Below, one piece after another: positions 36,330 through 48,435 of a stretch of DNA of 64,000 bases (position 1 is the stretch's first letter; each line of letters opens with the position of its first letter). The position numbers and the translations under genes are program-made. This stretch comes from Polytrichum commune (taxonomy: Eukaryota > Streptophyta > Polytrichopsida > Polytrichales > Polytrichaceae). Below the pieces are notes generated by a model. The model ran no database searches, was not told the DNA's origin, and was given only the letters and a program-made list of their open reading frames with translations. Where the stretch lies: the NCBI GenBank assembly GCA_950295325.1, contig OX485804.1:17050001-17114000 (forward strand). Direction: 5' to 3'.

Positions 36330-37551
36330 GGGGCGGTTTACACTATGGACCATGAAGTCGTCCCATGTAAGAGGTCTATTTTGCGTGGGACGACTTCATG
36401 GGACGACTTCCATGGTCCGAGTTACTAAAATATTAGTTTTCATGGTTCATGGGCCCTTCACTAGGTGTAAACCGAATGTGGACCATGAAGAATGACCATG
36501 CGGCAAGAAGTGGATGTGCTGATTTTTTTAATATAAGCCCAAAAAGGGCAGTTTTGGGGGAAAATGAAGTTTGAGCATTTTGTTGACTTCAATTTGCCTT
36601 CACTTGCCTACACATGCCTTCACTTATCTTGTCAATTAGTTTTTTCTTCTTTTCACCTTAAAGTTTGATCATTCTCTTGTCATCTCTTGGGCTTCAATTG
36701 TCTTCACTTTTTGTTAAATGTGTCGAAGATGTGGCTTGCAAATCTTCTCACAACAATTTTTACAAAAAAAAAATGAGCGATGCAATTGTAAATGTTCAAT
36801 GTAATTTACATGTGACATGTACCTTGTGTTTCACTACACTAAATAGGATATTTAGTGTTTGATTATATTTGATGTTGTTACCACCCAACCTTCCTCAACA
36901 CTAAATTTCAATTCTTTGATAATTAATGTTAGAAGATTTCCCATTGCGCTTCTTTTGACCACCCTGATCTACAGTCACTAAACGACTATGTATTTTCTTA
37001 TTTCTTTTTCAACTGTATGTTTTAAACATTTTGGAGCGTGTAATATACCGTTGGAAAGGTATTTTCAAGACCTTTCCAATGGTATATTACACGCCTCCAA
37101 ATTCCAAACATTGCAGCTGGTAGACCAAAAAAACAAATCTGCACTTGAATTCTTGAGTTCTAGATGTCCCGCGTTGTTTGATGAAACACGTGTAAGCGGG
37201 TTTAAAGGGTAGGGCAAGGTAGTGCTGGTGTGTCTCATGGGCTATAATATAATTAAGGCACATAAAAGGTAGATTCATTAAAACATTCGTGAAATGGCAT
37301 TTCTCTGACATGGGCCCTTGCCTTTTCCTACCAGACCACCTCTCTTGCCTCTCTCAACGAAAAACCCGTTGGACCATGTCAGTGCATTTATTAGGCCTTA
37401 AAAATTATATTTTGGGGACCTCAACCTCCGTGGTCCCTCTGCCATTTTTTCCTTAGTGTAAACCGAAGTTGTCCCGGGACAACTTCAAGAACCAATCAGC
37501 TGCCTTGCAGAGCCCTGGTCCAACTTCATGGTCCATAGTGTAAACCGCCCC
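36330..37551. mobile_element. TIR element with 3-bp duplication TCA, family B-like
   Basis: A 1222-bp element with near-perfect inverted ends. Both ends read ggggcggtttacactatgga when turned inward and continue ccatgaagt. It is flanked by tca on each side (36327-36329 and 37552-37554). The ends share the '(g/c)tttacac' block of the other family B elements. Internal repeats include 'gtaaaccgaa' boxes near 36470 and 37458, a perfect palindrome gaagttgtcccgggacaact tc at about 37465-37486, and a hairpin at 37033-37098. No transposase frame was found. Confidence 0.8.
37033..37098. repeat. 28-bp-arm hairpin inside the TIR element
   Basis: Arms ggagcgtgtaatataccgtt+ggaaaggt and acctttcc+aatggtatattacacgcctcc are complementary apart from one mismatch and one extra base, around a loop of about 9 nt. 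Confidence 0.75.
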
Positions 37552-37889
37552 TCACTCTCACCTTTATCCAAATAACTGTTGTTTCTTTATTTAGGAATGC
37601 AATAATTTGTGTCTCTACTTGAAGATTCAAGCCCAGGCCTGTGTTTGCAAACTACACAACTTACTACATTTTAACAAGCATATTAAGAATATGAAATATT
37701 CATATACCATAAAATTATAATGATTGTTCCAACTACACCAAAAAGGATACTTAGTGTTTGATACACTAAATACGAACACATACACTAAATGTCAATACCC
37801 TATGAAAGTAAGTAACATTAAATGTAAACTCAAACACTAAACATCATCTATGGTTATATGTGGAAGTTACATGTTTGAATTTAGTGTTA

Positions 37890-39328
37890 GGGCCACTTTA
37901 TACACGGCCTGGGACTGGCCGGAGCACCGGCCCGATTGAGGCCTCAATCCGGCCCCACTTTATGAACTTTTTTCCGGCCCAACCTTGTCACATGTAAAGT
38001 GGTGAGGCCCGATTTTAGGGCCCGATGGTCTTGAGGGTTAAGTTTCATGAAACTTACCGTGGTCAATGCTTGGTGTTCTCAACAATTAAGTTTCATGAAA
38101 CTTACCGCAGTCAATGCCTGGTGTTCTCAACAATTAAGTTTCACGACACTTAATATTATGAGGGATGACATCTATAGGGTTGTGGTTAGCCAATCGAAAT
38201 TGGGTCCCACTAGACTAAATTAGGGCCTTTGAATCTATTCCGGTGTCAAAATGCTCCTATAAATTTATCTACCATGTTCAATGGATTGACCAATGGGTGT
38301 GGTTTAGAAGGCACACCATATTCTTGATTAACGGCTTAAATGTTGCATTTTTGTCTTAAGTGCATAATTAGCACCTTAATTGTTGTATTATTAGCCTAAT
38401 GTTGTCATATTTACATTATTTGTTATCTTATTAGACTAATCCATAGCCTAAGCCATACCATATGCTTGATTAAATGCTTAAATGTTTCATTACTATCTTA
38501 AGTGTGTGATTAGCACCCTAATTGTTGTGTTATTAGCCTAATGCTACCATATTTGTGCTAATTATTATGTTAGTGGACTAACTGATTGAATAATGCATGC
38601 TAAATTCTTGATTGACAACTTAAATTGTTTCATTTTTATCTTAAGTGTATGATTAGCGTCTTAATTGTTGTGTTATTACCTTATTGCTAACATACTTATA
38701 CTAATTGTTGCCTTATTAGACTAATTCATAGCCTAAGTCATACCATGTAATTGATTAAATGCTATAATGTTTCATTTTTATCTTAAGTGTGTGATTAGCA
38801 CCCTAATTGTTGTATTATTAACCTAATGCTATCATATTTTAGCTAATTGATGCGTTATTAGACTAACTTATAGCCTAAGCCATACTACATGCTTGATTAA
38901 ATGCTTGAATGTTTCACTTTTATCTTAAGTGTGTGATTAACGCCCTAATTGTTGCCTTATTAGTCTAATACAATCATATTTATGCTAATTGTTGTGTTAT
39001 TAGAAGAGTGGAATGAAGAGGAGAGGAAAGTAATTTACCCCGGTAGTGATTGACGGACAAGATGAGCTCAATCTAACGGAGGAGCCCAATCCGGCCCTAA
39101 ATGGGGAGTTCGGGACGAGGAAAAGCTCGTCCCGAACTCTCATCTAGGGCCCGATGGTTTGGCGCCAAAATTGTGCCACCTAGGACGCCACATGGGATGA
39201 GTGAGTGTTCGGGCCAGCCCCAAGTATAAAGCCCTTGGGCCCAATTTAATGAAATCGAGCGATCCTATTGGCCCAAATTTTGAGAGTTCCGGCTAGCCCT
39301 CAATCCGGCCCCAAGTATAAAGTGGCCC
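37890..39328. mobile_element. PIF/Harbinger-like TIR element, family B member 2, nested
   Basis: A 1439-bp element with the left end gggccactttatacacggcc and the right end in reverse gggccactttatacttgggg. It is flanked by tta on both sides (37887-37889, 39329-39331), a 3-bp target duplication as made by PIF/Harbinger transposases. A second inverted layer follows each end (gaggcctcaatccggcccca at left; the same 'tcaatccggcccc' near the right). The core is a tandem array (38334-39003). No transposase is encoded. Confidence 0.8.
38334..39003. repeat. five-unit tandem array, unit about 132-143 bp
   Basis: Units start at about 38334, 38466, 38608, 38751 and 38893, each with ttgatta. Each runs through cttaagtg(t/c)(g/a)tgatta, cctaattgttg.(g/a)ttatta, catattt..gctaattg and agactaa..atagcctaag. 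The array fills the centre of the nested TIR element. Confidence 0.8.
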
Positions 39329-39521
39329 TTAGTAAGGATGTGAAAAAATCGCAAGTTCAGTGAAATCCATGCTTCACAGGAAGGGAGGTGGCAGTAGGGA
39401 AAGTAGCAACACATTTATGTCTAACACTAATTGTCAAGGAACTGAAATTTAGTGTCGAGCAGGGTAGGGTGGTAAAAACATTAAAGATAATCAAACACTA
39501 AATATCCTTTTTAGTGTAGTG

Positions 39522-40519
39522 AGAGAGGGCTAATACTAAGTGTGGGAAATTAGTGAAGATAATACTTAAAAAAAAAAATGATGTGAAATTAAGGCCACCA
39601 ACTATTCACCGACAAAGGATGTGTTTGCAACAACAACAACAACAACAACAACAACAAACCAAAAAAAAAAAAAAAAAACCTCTCTTCAAGCACTTTAAAA
39701 CACACAATTTTTTTCTGGACATGTATGATAAACAAGCATATATTCCTGAATTTTGTATGACTCAATAAAAATTTCAGGCCTCACTAATTTTGAGACTTGG
39801 CAAAATCATGCATCTTTCGGGAATGAACTTAGTACTTTGCCACCACTAATCAGTGTAGACGACCTTGTAAATCAATGCCCTTATCAAGGTGGGTCCCCGG
39901 ATCCTACACACCAAGGAAAGTAGCATCAAACCCTAGACACCCTTCCAAGATGCCTCGAGGAGAATCGGAATAAATTTAATGAGACCTCGACATGATTGTC
40001 ATTGGCCAATGGGAATAAGCCCGGAGAAAGAGAAAAATCAAAGAGCATTTTGACTCCAATCACGCCCAATGTGTTTTTTGTGTATCTAGTGAACCACTAA
40101 GACCATTAATGGAGATGGGTCATTAATGGTCACTTTTTTCCAACGAGCATATGAAACATGTGAATAGTCGAGATGGAGGCCGGAGCCACTTTCCTCATAT
40201 TTTTTGGAGCTCATATAGTTATCTTGTCCTTTGTTAAATTGAAGCTTCTCATGCTCGTTACATTGATTATATAGGTTGTTCTAATTACGCTAACCATGGA
40301 GCCTAGAATGATTAGCATATTTTGAGCACATAATCTAATCTTACTTAAACTCATCTCTTTTTTGTTATCCGTTTTTGGAATTACACCACACCACATACCA
40401 CTCAAATATAGGTATTAGATTGGGATAAGTAACCAAGTTAGGCACGTGTGGCATAATATAGGTGGTCAACATAACTCTACACCAAGTTGTTGCAAACTTT
40501 TTTAAGCAAACCTAAATTA
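39522..40519. other. intergenic sequence with a CAA microsatellite
   Basis: A (CAA)10 run lies at 39628-39657, followed by an A18 tract. The polyglutamine frame there is a by-product of the repeat. An inverted fragment of the dispersed repeat described at 820-1320 lies near 40170-40420. No gene seen. Confidence 0.5.
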
Positions 40520-40881
40520 ACTACACTAAATATACCAATTAGTGAGTGTGGGAAATTAGTGAAAGAGATATTAATTTCCTTTATGCTATGAATTAGTGCC
40601 ACCAAAAGATCTAGGAAGCATCGTTCATCTGGACACTTAATGCTATTCACTTAAAGTACCGGTACTTGGCACTACTCGCTGACAAGCATGTGGCAAGCAC
40701 TAATAACAAGCACGCACTAATTTTCTTGAGATCTATGGTAAATGAGCAAGAATTTTACCATAGTCATGAATTTAGTGTCATTCAATAGCAACTTCAACCC
40801 TCGGTAACTTTGCAATTTGACCAACTTGTGCGTGTGACTTGAATTAGTGCCACCCTCACTAATTGGTATCTTTAGTGTACG
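40520..40881. mobile_element. CACTA-like MITE
   Basis: The left end actacactaaatataccaat, continuing tagtgag, is matched inverted at the right end (ctcactaattggtatctttagtgtac). The length is about 360 bp with no coding capacity. Confidence 0.6.
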
Positions 40882-41137
40882 AATATGCCTATAGTCAAAG
40901 TGGTGTAGGGTTAGATCCAAAAACAAACACCAAGTTGAGATGTGTTTGAAAGAGATTGGAATACGTGCACAAAGTTTGTAAATTCATATAGGTTCAAGAG
41001 TCAACATAGTTGAAAGGATCTTTTTGGTCAACTAAGAAAATAATCGATTTGCAATTTTGGTAACCAATAAGATTATGTTCATATGAGCTCCAAAAATGAA
41101 GAGGAAAGTAGCCACAATGACTGAGAAGAACCGGCTC

Positions 41138-41370
41138 CTACACTAAATATGACATTTATTGTCACCAATTCTAATTGTCTTGCTCAATACTAATTGTAAA
41201 CCGCGGTGTAGTGTCACCAACACTAAATGTCAACCTAACAATATTTGTCATTCCTTGTAAAAAAATTATGGGCATTATAGATTTACAATGTTGCAAGAAA
41301 GTGTGACTAAAATAGTTGCTATAGTGACATAAAATTCTAGGCAACACTACATATCATATTTAGTGTAGTT
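41138..41370. mobile_element. short CACTA-like MITE
   Basis: The left end ctacactaaatatgacattt and the right end in reverse actacactaaatatgatatg enclose about 230 bp that also contains internal 'cactaa' boxes. Confidence 0.55.
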
Positions 41371-41889
41371 ACAAATGAACCAGTTGAGTTTGAGAAATAA
41401 CAGGTTGAAGTTCAAGACTTTAGGAAAAATATTGACTATTTTAGAGTAATGTATATAACATACCCCAAATTAATAAAGAAAGACGTCAACAAGTAACAGA
41501 TTGGACTTGGAAACACTAGGATATCGACCGGTTATGCTCAAAAATCTCTCCGGACACTAAATAGCCACAACTTCGATTTGAATTTGCTAATCATCCCATA
41601 CTAATTGCATGTTTACTATCATAGGAGAAGTGGGTGCAAAGCTAAAATGTCCACTTATGTGATGATTTGGACATAAGGGCTACTTTCCAACAGAGTTCGA
41701 GGGTCTTTGACCCGTCATATACAAATTATGTGATTGGTCAAAGAAGTTGGAGCCAGTCCAAGTTCATTTTACAATAGACCTTCAAGGTTTGAGGGACCAA
41801 AGAAATTAAATTCGATAAACAAATCTATATGGTGCCCTTCATGGCAACAAGTGATGTTGTTTCATGGTCTACCGGATATTGCATTACAC

Positions 41890-43009
41890 CAGAGCAGAGC
41901 CCAACATTTTCCTTTCTAATTGCACCCATACCCAGACCATGCCCATCAGCAACGACCTATGCCCACCCATGCCCACCCATAGCATGACATGTGCGCACCC
42001 ATGCCCACCCATGCCCACATATAGCATGACATGTGCCCACCCATGCCCACCCATGCTATTCAAATTGCGCCCATGTATTCAAAAATTATGTAATGTGTAT
42101 TGTGTAATTGTGTAATTGTGTAATTGTGTAATTGTGCCCCACCCATGCCCACCCATGAACAATAATATCGCAGCCATGCCCACCCATGCCCACCCATGAA
42201 CAATAATAGCTCAGCCATGCCCATCCATGCCCGCCCATGAACAATAATATTGCACCCATGCCCACCCAAAACCCATGGGCATGGGTGGGTATGGGCATGG
42301 GCATGGGCATGGGCGCCCAATGTTGGGCTTTGCACCAGAGCCTTACATTGGGTGCCCATGCCCATGCCCATGCCCATACCCACCCATGCCCATGGGTTTT
42401 GGGTGGGCATGGGTGCAATATTATTGTTCATGGGCGGGCATGGCTGGGCATGGCTGCGACGTTATTGTTCATGGGTGGGCATGGTTTCGATATTATTGTT
42501 CATGGGTGGGCATGGTTTCGATATTATTGTTCATGGGTGAGCATGGGCTAAAGCAAAACATATTGGATACCACTGCTAAATTTAGTATTCTCTTGTGGTG
42601 GAAGCTGAAAGGAGCCCCCACATTCCCAATCATGTCGCGCGTGGCGCGTTCGGTTTTGTGCATCCCTGCATCCAACTCCAAATCGGAGTCAAACTTCTCG
42701 GATGCAGGGAATACGCTAACCAAGAAGCGCTCCGGGCTAAAGCCAACGATAGTGAACGACCTTTTATTTGTCCAATCCAACCAAGACTTGGTGTAGGCAG
42801 GTAATACACATTACACAATTTTTGAATACATGGGCGCAATTTAAATAGCATGGGTGGACATGGGTGAGCATGGGTGGGCACATGTCATGCTATGTGTGGA
42901 CATGGGTGGGCATGGGTGCGCACATGTCATGCTATGGATGGGCATAGGTCGTTGCTGATGGGCATGGTTTGGGTATGGGTGCAATTTAAAGGAAAAATGT
43001 TGGGCTCTG
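41890..43009. mobile_element. hAT-derived foldback element with 8-bp target duplication
   Basis: The element is flanked by a perfect 8-bp duplication cattacac (41882-41889 and 43010-43017), the size made by hAT transposases. The termini are cagagcccaacatttt at left (41895 on, preceded by an extra cagag) and its inverse aaaatgttgggctctg at right. The outer arms, about 41895-42095 and 42797-43009, are inverted copies rich in tgcccacccatgcc units. Between them is a second palindrome (about 42137-42548) made of the same units plus gaacaataata boxes, centred near 42335. The right part holds the last codons of a hAT transposase. ORFs rich in His/Pro or Gly/Trp here are repeat artefacts. Confidence 0.85.
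42562..42796 (+). pseudogene. hAT transposase C-terminal dimerisation domain fragment
   Basis: The frame reads FSILLWWKLKGAPTFPIMSR, then VARSVLCIPASNSKSESNFS, then DAGNTLTKKRSGLKPTIVND and LLFVQSNQDL before the stop at 42794-42796. The W-W..P..S..A..L.IPAS...SE..FS pattern is the hAT dimerisation motif. Only about 75 codons remain and the catalytic domain is missing, so the element cannot mobilise itself. Position next to the right arm matches where the 3' end of a hAT transposase gene normally lies. Confidence 0.85.
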
Positions 43010-43173
43010 CATTACACCCATCAAGGAAGAGGTGGGTGTAACGCAAAATTAGGGACTATGGCAATCAATTAAATTGCCATTGGCTCCTAGAGAATTATGT
43101 TGCTATGTTGGGGATTCACAACATGACCATATGATGTAGTCCCTCAACATAGTCCACTTCCACTTTACACTAA

Positions 43174-43599
43174 GGTCCACTTTATACTTGGGGTTGGGTG
43201 GAGGACTGGCCTGAACTTGGAAAATGTGGCCCAATAGGATCGCTCGGTTTCAGTAAATTTGGCCCGAGGGCATTATACTAGGGTTCGTTCCGAACCCTCA
43301 CTCATCCTAGGTGGCATAATGTTAACGCCAAACCTTTTGGCCGGCTTGAAGAAAGAATGATGAACTTCTCTTTGGCCTGAATTGTCAACATGGGCCAGAT
43401 TGGGCTCATCCATTGGATAATGATCATCTTTACTGCCAATTTATGGAAGGTTGATTGTCTTCAGTACACTTTCCGCACAAAAGCATTGGGACCTAGAATC
43501 GGGCCTCGTCACTTTACATGTGACAAGGTTGAGCACGCATAAAGTTGATAAAGTTGGGTTGGATTGAGGGCCAGCCCCAAGCCGTGTATACAGTGGGCC
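43174..43599. mobile_element. PIF/Harbinger-like TIR element, family B member 3
   Basis: A 426-bp element with ends ggtccactttatacttgggg (left) and gggcccactgtatacacggc-type (right, read in reverse). It is flanked by taa on both sides (43171-43173 and 43600-43602). Confidence 0.75.
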
Positions 43600-43602
43600 T
43601 AA

Positions 43603-45159
43603 GCTTGAGGCCCCATCTTTTGCAAATGCGGTTTTCTATTTCCCAAGGTATGGCCTTTGGATGATTTGCAAAGACCTTCAGAGTTTCATGGTCATGGCTC
43701 TTGGTTTGTGTATAAAGTGGCCATAAGATAGTTGGGTTTGAAATAGTTTATTTTCTTTTCTTTCAATTAGCTACTTCTATGATTATTGTAAACGTAATTG
43801 GTATGAGATTGTTGGCAAATCTAGATCGAGGCCCTAGCCATTTTCTTCTTGATTTTTGAGGCTTGTATAGTAAATATATTTCTTGTAAAAATATATATTA
43901 TTATTCTTGATCATATGTCCTCTTCAATTATGTTGACTAGCAGGCCTCGAGTAGGTAACAAATCTTGAGCACATGGTCTAATCTCTTTTATGCATATGTC
44001 TTTTTGATGCTTGTTCTTAGATCCACACCCACACAACACTACATTAAAGGAGTCCAATGAGAATAAGCAAATGCATGAGGCTTGCACATCGGGGAACACG
44101 ACATTGCATTTTCCCATGATGATAACAAGCATGTCCAACCTTGACTTATAACTTCAATGTTGAATATGGTAGGCACACTTATTTTGGTACTTTGTGAACT
44201 ATTATACATTGATATTATTCAAGGGCATATTGTGGACATGTAGGATATGGTATATGTCTTTCAACAAGATAAAATCAAATAAAGACATATCATGACCTTT
44301 GTGCACATGAAGCATATCCATTGTGTATTGGAGACGAGTGAGTGGAGGCTCCAGCATAGATAGGACTATAGACTTGCTATTTTTTCACTTAATGAACAAT
44401 ATATAAGACATTACAAACAAGTATGACATGATACTCGTGGTCCCACATTCTTGCTTTATTACTATGGTTTAGGCCAAACCATAATAGATTAGTCAAGAAA
44501 TACATGATCCCGCACACAAGGTGGGGCATGACCTAGATAGTTAGTATAAAATGGATGGTTATATAAAGCCATCATGAGTTTTGGAATGTTTTACCCTAAT
44601 ATCTATTTTTCACCAATTAATGATTGCAAGACACTTAATGTGGGTCACACTAAGTTAAATGTTTAGTGAAGCACTTATTATGAAGTTTGGGTATTGAAGT
44701 GTAGGAAAGTTGTGTAGGTACACCTTCGTGTTGCCATAAAATAATGGTTAACAAATTTTGAGCAAATTGTCTAATATGTTTTAAACACATGTTGTCTTTT
44801 TGGTTCATGTTCTTAGGTCCACATCTAACCAACACACCACTCAAATACATATGTCCATTTAATAATAGTACCCAAATTAAGCATGCTTACCTTTAATGAT
44901 GCCAAAGAAGAAGAATAACTTTGATCGCCCAGGGGGGACCAGAGTGAATAGAGTTCATGTGCGTAAGACATATATGGCCACGTCCTATTGGATAGTGATG
45001 TTAGATGTGAAACTACTTCACCCTTGTAAGGGAGTAACCATCGTAGTAATATCATGTAACCATTGATAGTAATATTTAGTTAATTATGTAAGGGCATAAA
45101 GATATAATGTCAAATGCAGGGACGGTTGGACATGAGGTCATTGCCCTCCATGTTGGTTA
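43603..45159. other. intergenic sequence with dispersed-repeat fragments
   Basis: Inverted fragments of the dispersed repeat described at 820-1320 lie near 43850-44100 and 44740-44850 ('gagcacatggtctaatctc', 'ttgttcttagatccaca'). No supported gene. Confidence 0.4.
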
Positions 45160-45570
45160 CACGGGGAGGTCATTCCATTGTCAAGTTGAAAACCACGTGC
45201 GAACAAAGTTTGCTACCCCTATGTTATATGCCATAGATAATTTTAAAATTTATGATATTTTTTCTATATATACATATCCATTGATAATATCTTTTGTATA
45301 TTTTTTTGAAATTTTTAGTCATCTCCATTTTTTCTAGTAATTGTTTTAGTTCAATTCTGCGTCATTCTAGTTAGAAACGGTATGTTTTCTAGAAAAAACA
45401 AATTATCAAATATGGTTATCAATTTTTACTATGTAATAGATACCATGTATATGTACTCATAATTTTTTTTTGATAAAAGTTTCACCCATTTTGTTGATGC
45501 AACTTAGAAAAAGTAGATTCTTTTTGTTCGCACGTGGTTTTCAACTTGACAATGGAGTGACCTCCCCGTG
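45160..45570. mobile_element. MITE, family C copy 2
   Basis: A 411-bp partner of 25875-26284 in opposite orientation. The ends cacggggaggtcattccatt and, in reverse, cacggggaggtcactccatt continue with gtcaagttgaaaaccacgtgcg. Flanks gttggtta and gttgatta form an 8-bp duplication with one mismatch. Confidence 0.85.
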
Positions 45571-45689
45571 GTTGATTAGGGGGAGAGTAGAGTTTTTCCA
45601 TAACATCTTGTCCAAGTTTGATTCATGTGGAGCTCGTTTGAGTGGATGTGGATGCAGGGGATTTTTGCTTGTGAATTAAGGTAGGAAAT

Positions 45690-46436
45690 GTAATACTAAC
45701 CAATGGTCTATCCCCAAGCAATTGTTAGTTGAGCTATTGGAGTGGTTCGTGCTACTGCCAAATGTTGTTGTATTTTAGTTGACAAGTCGGTGGTAGGTGT
45801 TGGACCTTCAAAGTGTGGCGTAGATTTGCCGGCATGTCTTCATGATGTTTGATATGTCTCTTATAGTTTTATTAATCTAAGTTGGGTCTTGGAGGTCAAT
45901 CATGAATTGGAAGTATTATAGTCTCTATTTATGGACTATTTATAGTGTTTTCCAAGTGTATGGATGGCTAAACTTTATGTTATAGGTTCAATTCGGAGTT
46001 CTTGTGGAATTGTTGGTTCTTTGTAGGCGATGTTGTGAGCTTTGAAGTGCGCAATGACATGTGAATCATGAAAGGGCCCATTGTAGGGGTTGAAGTTTTG
46101 ATACCAAATTGGTATGGTGCTATTAGTATGGTGATAGCGTTAAGGTCATGTCTGGCTGCAAGGCGTGCCCAATGAAGGGCTTGGTGTGCTTCATTTTCCA
46201 TATGTGGGTGGACATATCCTTTACCTTGCCATTTATATTTGAAGGCATTTCCTAATGATCCAAATACTATATGGAGAGTGGTATTGTGTGAGGGTGGTGG
46301 GACATGTGACGAAAGATGAGAAATAGAAGTGGGTAATTTGGAAGGAGCTTATAAGGTGTTCAAGAATTGCGTGTGGGAGTGTATATTGTGAGAGTTTGAG
46401 GGGGTCATTTAAGATTACTTGTATCTTTGGTATAAC

Positions 46437-46450
<14 letters not shown>
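45690..46450 (-). pseudogene. possible remnant of a LINE RNase H domain
   Basis: The minus-strand frame at 45980-46201 begins ENEAHQALHWARLAARHDLN followed by AITI. This resembles the A-E-A..L..GL..A...G helix of RNase H domains carried by plant LINEs. Neighbouring frames (46233-46439 minus; about 45690-45780, ARTTPIAQLTIAWG) look like shifted continuations. The evidence is short motifs only. Confidence 0.35.
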
Positions 46451-46470
<20 letters not shown>

Positions 46471-46477
46471 GGGGGGG
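46440..46477. repeat. GT microsatellite followed by a G7 run
   Basis: About 14 gt units at 46440-46469, then ggggggg. Confidence 0.9.
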
Positions 46478-48435
46478 TTTTGTTCTCCGGTTACTATAGT
46501 GTCCATCCCTGGAAGGGGAGAGTAGTATTGTCCAAATTTCCCCTTGTCCGGTGGGCATCGGGTTATTTGACAATACGAACGGACACTTCATTCACGCCGG
46601 CCCCTTTAAATAAGGACCGGAGTTTCTATCTATCTATCTGTTGGGGGGGGGGGTCTAGGCTATGTGAGCGGCTTAGTGCGAGGTGGTATTGTGGCCATAG
46701 CCATTGCTATGTAGCTTGGGCATGGTGATTACGTGTTGGCTGGTGTCACCGAAGATGTGTGCTATATCATGTTGAATTTGGAAGGTATGGTGTGTGTGGG
46801 CTATGCCATTTTATGGGTTACATTCAAATGGCAAGTGTTTTGTTATGTTATTCCTTATGATATGGTGGGTTGCCATTGATGTAGGTTCATGATGTGGCTG
46901 CCTCAATTGTACACATGTGAGTCTTGGCTGGATTTGACGCATAGGAATAGTATCTTTGTTGATGGCTAAGGGTGTGGCCTTCCTATGCTTTGAGAAAAGG
47001 AGACCTATTTCTAGATTTGATACATGCCATCTTTTGGGTATTACGGTTAGTGAGAAGTATCATTGGGTCTACATGGACTGTGTAGGTAGTGGTTTGATTG
47101 ATGTGCAACAGAACATGCCAGATGGCACATATTGAAGATCATGAATGCACGATGAAATAGCATGACATGTGCTAGGGGACCCATGCCAACACCGTTGAAT
47201 AAGTGCCACAAAGAAACCTAATATGGAATAACATAAAAAATGTGTCACATATTGATCTTGAGACGAAGCTCCACAAAGGTAGAGACAGAGTGATTTCAGA
47301 CTTCATTCATTTGTTCCAAGTTGTTGAGTCTTTTTTTTAAAATAATGACATTTTGTGAAATTTCTACTCTTAGCACTGCAAACTTAGGATTTCTATTATA
47401 ATTCAAATACAGATACACATAAATCAATCTGATGTATAAGTAGTTATTAGATATACAATATAACTTGTGTAGAGTAGAGTACTGTTCTCCCTCTTTAGCA
47501 TGACGCATTTGGGAAACACAAAAAGTCGTATTATCGAGGTGTCGTCTTCTCATTAATATGACAAATGGGGTAAAGTTGTCGCATTATCGAGGGAATATGA
47601 AAACATAAGTAATATAAGTTTAGAATACATATACAACAAGTTTAAGCAATATAGATGGTATGTAACAATAATTTATAACTCCAAACAAATACAAATGTTC
47701 TCAAGAACTCTTGAAATAGGAGTCCAAAGTTCTTTAGTGTTGCCTACCCAAGTTAGCAATTGTCATTTTATCTTAATTCCGTAATAACTTTTGAAAACTA
47801 ATAATTTCATTAACACCAAAATACAAAGAATTCTCTAATAAGAAACTAGACAACAATGATGCATGACGTTTAGCAACATACTAGGCATGAGGCCACTCTA
47901 ACCCTAACCATGTCCATTTTGCACTAGTGACCCTAATTCTCATTAAGTTTCCAAGTGAAAATAGATTTGCATAACACAGATGAAAGAAAGTTTAGCATTA
48001 ACTACCTCTTTAATATGACAAAACGGGGATTCTAAATGTCGCATTATCAAGAGTCGTAGACGTATAAAAGAGGGAGTTCTGAACTAAAGAGTTTGGTCTT
48101 GGCAAAAATGTGTTGTGATATCGAGGGTGTCATATAAAGTTATAAACGAGTGTGGTATTAACAAGGTTAGACTGTACTCGGAAATTGACGTGGTGCAAGG
48201 TATGATAATGGACCTAGATTCTTTGCCTTTAACTTACTACTGGAGTCTAGAACCCCTAGAGCGGTGACTACCACCTTTCCAAGTACTGTACTTGCCATTT
48301 TGCAATGATAATTTGGCTCCAAAGGGCTCATTGGCTAAGGTAGCACAAAATCTCAGGTGGACGATTCAGCCCCTGCCATTACGACACGTGCCCTCATGAG
48401 CATTGTTGCTGGCTGGTGTGGAGACAAAATGACGT
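46478..48435. other. intergenic, short repeated motif
   Basis: A motif of the form 'taatatgacaaa..ggg....tgtcgcattatcgaggg' recurs near 47500-47545, 47553-47600 and 48011-48058, with a weaker form near 48111-48160. No gene supported. Confidence 0.35.

Larger units (their letters stand above)
37732..39521. mobile_element. CACTA-like MITE split by a nested insertion
   Basis: The outer ends are inverted. The left reads actacaccaaaaaggatact then tagtgtttga; the right in reverse reads cactacactaaaaaggatat then ttagtgtttga. The CACTACA terminus is typical of CACTA transposons. Removing the inner element at 37890-39328 leaves about 350 bp, a usual MITE size. Related ends occur at 36837-36863, 40520-40881 and 41138-41370. 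Confidence 0.7.

Noticed and set aside
36192-36495. Plus-strand ORFs across the left end of the 36.3-kb element
   Set aside because: They cross the border of a transposable element and have no family features.
39553-39768. Polyglutamine ORF
   Set aside because: It is created by a (CAA)10 microsatellite followed by an A18 run, with no conserved flanks.
42060-42551. Overlapping ORFs of 83-173 codons on both strands, rich in His/Pro/Cys or Gly/Trp/Met
   Set aside because: They are translations of the palindromic cccacccatg minisatellite and are open in several frames on both strands. Only the final about 75 codons at 42562-42796 have a real family match.
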